From positions 7,217 through 15,920 of the forward strand of contig MIBD01000012.1 of NCBI GenBank assembly GCA_001829395.1: a stretch of 8,704 nt of DNA. The letters are read 5' to 3'. Below the pieces are notes generated by a model. It searched no databases, had not been told where the DNA came from, and saw only the letters and a program-made list of their open reading frames with translations. Origin of the DNA: Spirochaetes bacterium GWF1_49_6 (GTDB lineage Bacteria; Spirochaetota; Brevinematia; Brevinematales; GWF1-51-8). Both the position numbers and the translations under genes were made by a program. Below, piece by piece: positions 6,157 to 8,704 of the stretch (the first letter of the stretch is position 1; every line of letters begins with the position of its first letter).

Positions 6157-7116
6157 ATGAATACCGAAAAACTACGAAGCTTTGTGGAGCAATTAATTAA
6201 CAGCGGGGCGATAAAAACACTGGCTCCGCATGAGAAGGAAGAGCACGTACTCGCGTTTATCAACCAGAACGAGGGAAAGTTAAGCATTACGTTTTCCTCG
6301 CCGGATTTTTATCCCGATATGGCATGGCCGGATATCAAGTCCGAGCTGGCGAAGGTTCTGGGCGAGGCGATTACCGACTTGGTACGCGAACAGCTCAAAA
6401 CGACGATCGATACCCTCCGGATGGAGTGGAAGCAGAAATATTCCGATTTTATGATATCCGACGAGCTTTTCCGCCAGCAGTTGATCGACTTCGCGGGGAA
6501 ACTCTCGTCGAGATACACCTCCCGCATGCACTACAGCAATATCCTTACTTTGATAAAAAATAACGTCATATTCCCGTTCATCTCCGCGGTGTATACCAAC
6601 CGCCGTTATATCAGTAACGGGCTGAGCAAGTTCGATAAGATCGGGTTCGCCAAACCCGAGGAAGCGGTGGATTTCCTGTATACGGCGATGTTTATCCTGC
6701 CGATCTACGATATTATGATGCCGATAAACATGGTAATGCCCGGATACGGCGGCCCGGCGAATAAGACGGTTTCCTATCCCGAGACCGAGTCCAACGACGC
6801 GCTGCGGAAAAATTTCCTCGCGAAGCTGAAAGAAATTATTATGACCGGTTTCCCGAATATCTCGCCCTATTTCCTGGATATTATCCTGAAGGTCTATTAC
6901 TTCGCCGAGGAAGCGGAAAACACCACCTATACGTCGAAAATGCTGAAAATCGTCTATAATATGGCTCTCCAGTGGAAAAAGGTGAAGAAGGACAGGGGAG
7001 CGGAAAGTTTCGAGGCGAGCTGGCTTAATGTGGCGCGCGTGAACTACAAGTTTTATTCCTACGATCTTAATACCGTTGACGAATTATATAAAATAACCAT
7101 TGAAGAGGATCTGTGA
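6157..7116 (+). CDS. Hypothetical soluble protein, 319 aa, first gene of the voltage-sensor operon
   Basis: I do not recognise this family. ATG 6157 is preceded by AAGGA at 6 nt and a TATAAT box. There is no signal peptide or clear membrane span. The most hydrophobic stretch, about residues 170-195 (AVDFLYTAMFILPIYDIMMP), contains charges and is more likely a buried helix, though membrane association is possible. Residues about 60-115 form a probable long amphipathic or coiled-coil helix (KSELAKVLGEAITDLVREQL and on). The C-terminal third is helical and rich in Lys, Tyr and aromatic residues. No known enzymatic motif is visible. Its TGA overlaps the next gene's ATG (TGATG), so the two are translationally coupled. 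The simplest inference is that it works with the voltage-sensor protein, perhaps as the missing cytosolic output partner. That is context only. Confidence 0.8.
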   Translation: MNTEKLRSFVEQLINSGAIKTLAPHEKEEHVLAFINQNEGKLSITFSSPDFYPDMAWPDIKSELAKVLGEAITDLVREQLKTTIDTLRMEWKQKYSDFMISDELFRQQLIDFAGKLSSRYTSRMHYSNILTLIKNNVIFPFISAVYTNRRYISNGLSKFDKIGFAKPEEAVDFLYTAMFILPIYDIMMPINMVMPGYGGPANKTVSYPETESNDALRKNFLAKLKEIIMTGFPNISPYFLDIILKVYYFAEEAENTTYTSKMLKIVYNMALQWKKVKKDRGAESFEASWLNVARVNYKFYSYDLNTVDELYKITIEEDL

Positions 7117-8009
7117 TGAAAACGTTAGGAAAAATCATAGATAATACCCTGCTCGTCATTATTCTCTTATCTATCGTACAGATTATTACGGACGATTTTG
7201 CCGTTATCGGCTCATGGAGCGCTACTTATAATTGGGCGAAGGATTGGGACCTTTGGATGATTATCGTCGGGTTCGCGTTCGACGTGATATTCACGCTGGA
7301 ATTCATTAGCCGCGCCATCAACGCGCTTGCGCATAAACGTTTCGTGACGTACTTCTTCTACGAACGCGGGTGGATCGACCTTCTCGCATCGGCGCCTCTT
7401 CTCGGTTTATTATCCGGCCCCGCGTTCTATGAATACGCGTTTAACGGGGTGATCGCGATCAAGGGGAACCGCTTCGTCGGCAACCTCAAGGTTATTAAGG
7501 CGATCCGCGTATCGCGTATCCTGCGGCTCCTGCGCATACTGAAAATATTCGGTAAGATCGAGAATGTGATGTCCAAGATGAGTCAGCACCATGTATCGTC
7601 CGTTTCCGCGCTGGTGGTGACATGCAGTGTCGCGGTGTTCATGTTCCTGACGTCGATCGGTTTCGTCGACCTCGGCGAAAATCCCATTATCGAGGCGAGA
7701 GTTTCGCTCACGTTCACCTTCGTGGCTATCGCGAACGTCCTGATGATCAGCCTGCTCTACGGGCGGCATTTCGCGCAGAACATCAGCGACCCGATCTATG
7801 TGATGAAGCGCGGGATGATCGAGGACGATTATAACTTTACGGTAAAGTCTAAAAAGCCCTATAAAGACGAGGAAATCTTCCAGCTCGCCGAGGCGTATAA
7901 TACGCTCTGGCTGCCGATGAAGGTCAGGATTCAGTCCATGCGGCAGAAGAAGCGCGCCGCTCAGGCTCCCGGCCAGCCGCAGGACGATTATTCCGACCTT
8001 CTGGGATGA
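7116..8009 (+). CDS. Voltage-sensor domain protein with pore-less TM hairpin and C-terminal HAMP-like domain, 297 aa
   Basis: S1 is about residues 11-31. S2, about 44-70, carries FTLEFISR (Phe59, Glu62, Arg66), matching the charge-transfer centre of Shaker-type channels. S3, GWIDLLASAP (85-94), has the conserved Asp88. S4 (about 125-148) has basic residues every third position: Lys128, Arg131, Arg134, Arg137, Arg140, Lys143. Two more hydrophobic helices (about 161-184 and 196-217) are separated by only about 10 residues, so there is no pore helix or TVGYG filter. The cytosolic tail, about 218-270, reads like a HAMP domain: ISDPIYVM with Pro226, a connector, then KDEEIFQLAEAYN. Only about 27 polar residues follow, with no kinase, cyclase, GGDEF or chemoreceptor domain. 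I chose ATG 7116 over GTG 7113 because GAGGA precedes it at suitable spacing. The voltage-sensor call is firm, HAMP is probable, and signalling is inferred. Plain annotation pipelines would probably call it an ion transporter. Confidence 0.85.
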   Translation: MKTLGKIIDNTLLVIILLSIVQIITDDFAVIGSWSATYNWAKDWDLWMIIVGFAFDVIFTLEFISRAINALAHKRFVTYFFYERGWIDLLASAPLLGLLSGPAFYEYAFNGVIAIKGNRFVGNLKVIKAIRVSRILRLLRILKIFGKIENVMSKMSQHHVSSVSALVVTCSVAVFMFLTSIGFVDLGENPIIEARVSLTFTFVAIANVLMISLLYGRHFAQNISDPIYVMKRGMIEDDYNFTVKSKKPYKDEEIFQLAEAYNTLWLPMKVRIQSMRQKKRAAQAPGQPQDDYSDLLG

Positions 8010-8704
8010 TGCTTCCCGTCCGCGCCCTGTACGTCCATATCCCGTTCTGTAAGTCGAAGTGCGTCTATTGCGATTTTCTATCCTTTCCGCCGTCCGGCGG
8101 CGAACGAGTCTCCCGTTATTTCCGCGCCCTCGAGAAAGAAATCTCCCTCTATACCAAGAATTATCCTTTATTCGATACGATCTATATCGGGGGCGGTACC
8201 CCGTCATACCCGCCGTATGACGTTATGGACGGGCTATTCCGCATGCTGGAAGGCCTGGCCGCGCCCGGCGCGGAATATACTATAGAAGCGAATCCCGACG
8301 ATATCACTCCCGGGTTGGCGGAATACTGGCGCGCGCGCGGGATAAACCGTGTCAGTATGGGATTCCAGTCGATGAACGCGGAAACCCTGCGTTTCCTCGG
8401 GCGAAGGAACACCCCGGAGCAGAACCGCGCGGCGTATGAGATTCTTCGGGGCGCGGGGTTTGGGAATATTTCCATCGATATGATACTTGCGGTACGCGGC
8501 GGCGATATGGACGGGACGCTCGCTGAAATCGCCGCGATGGCGCCGGAACATATATCGGTGTATCACCTGACTATCGAGGCGGGCACTCCCTTAGCGGGGG
8601 CGTATGTTCCGTTGTCCGACGACGAGTATATGGAGCAGTACTGGCGCGCGGCGGAATATCTCGAACAGCGCGGGTATCGCCGTTATGAGGTCTCGAACTA
8701 CGCG
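8006..8704 (+). CDS. hemW: HemW-like radical SAM protein, N-terminal 233 residues (3' end outside window)
   Basis: HemW is a radical SAM family heme chaperone related to coproporphyrinogen III dehydrogenase (HemN). The start MMLPVRALYVHIPFC leads into the [4Fe-4S] motif C-x3-C-x2-C (Cys15, Cys19, Cys22, in CKSKCVYCDF). Then come GGGTPS, EANPDD, RVSMGFQSM, LGRRNTPEQ, the helical HemW region and YEVSNYA. The frame is open to the window edge; typical family length is about 380 residues. Two family segments look altered: LGRRN where LGR-x-H is usual, and ILAVRGGDM where a GLPGQT-like turn is usual. ATG 8006 or 8009 both fit. The first overlaps the upstream stop as ATGA, there is little ribosome site of its own, and translation is probably coupled to the voltage-sensor gene. 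A role in heme delivery is from family knowledge. Confidence 0.9.
   Translation, partial: MMLPVRALYVHIPFCKSKCVYCDFLSFPPSGGERVSRYFRALEKEISLYTKNYPLFDTIYIGGGTPSYPPYDVMDGLFRMLEGLAAPGAEYTIEANPDDITPGLAEYWRARGINRVSMGFQSMNAETLRFLGRRNTPEQNRAAYEILRGAGFGNISIDMILAVRGGDMDGTLAEIAAMAPEHISVYHLTIEAGTPLAGAYVPLSDDEYMEQYWRAAEYLEQRGYRRYEVSNYA

Noticed and set aside
7116..8009. Annotation as a voltage-gated potassium channel
   Set aside because: The segment between the fifth and sixth helices is only about 10 residues and contains no T-V-G-Y-G type filter or pore helix, so a standard K+ channel is not supported.
7410..8207. 265-aa minus-strand frame across the voltage-sensor and hemW genes
   Set aside because: It spans the junction of two well-supported plus-strand genes and has an Arg/Tyr-rich, non-protein-like translation.
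8182..8566. Two overlapping minus-strand frames within hemW
   Set aside because: Shadows of the HemW coding sequence, which carries intact radical SAM motifs on the plus strand.

Overview
The window looks like a piece of a bacterial chromosome of moderate to high G+C, interrupted by one clearly AT-rich block. Sampled by hand, bases 4201-4260 (glgC) are 44/60 G+C and 7501-7560 (voltage-sensor gene) 32/60, against 14/60 for 3181-3240 and 19/60 for 901-960 in the AT-rich block. The gene mix is a plant/cyanobacterial-type GlgC, a CsgG-fold periplasmic protein with PKD domains, a voltage-sensor protein, HemW and a NAD-kinase-fold protein. A Spirochaetota or similar environmental didermic lineage would fit, but this is only a guess from protein style; no taxonomic marker is present.

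Layout. 1-354 (+) is the C-terminal end of a NAD/sugar-kinase-fold protein. 357-3655 is the AT-rich block with two minus-strand genes: a secreted 821-aa CsgG-like/PKD protein with its own strong sigma70-type promoter, then a 226-aa orphan 24 nt downstream. 3656-3778 (-) is the surviving C-terminal tail of a Mut7-C family gene, whose 5' side is now occupied by the glgC promoter. 3890-5182 (+) is glgC (ADP-glucose synthesis for glycogen). 5175-5841 (-) is a two-gene unit, an AbiEii-like nucleotidyltransferase and an overlapping 56-aa partner, read from a good promoter and converging on glgC with an 8-bp overlap. 5842-6156 is a 315-bp divergent intergenic region holding promoters for both sides. 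From 6157 to the right edge runs a tightly packed plus-strand operon: a 319-aa orphan, a six-TM protein and the start of hemW, each junction overlapping.

The most interesting gene is the six-TM protein at 7116-8009. It has a complete Shaker-like voltage-sensor domain (S2 F-x-x-E, S3 Asp and S4 with basic residues at every third position). The following two helices have no room for a pore loop and lead into a HAMP-like segment, and no output domain follows. This reads as a membrane-potential sensor that may signal through a HAMP relay, not as an ion channel. Its obvious candidate partner is the unknown soluble 319-aa protein encoded immediately upstream.
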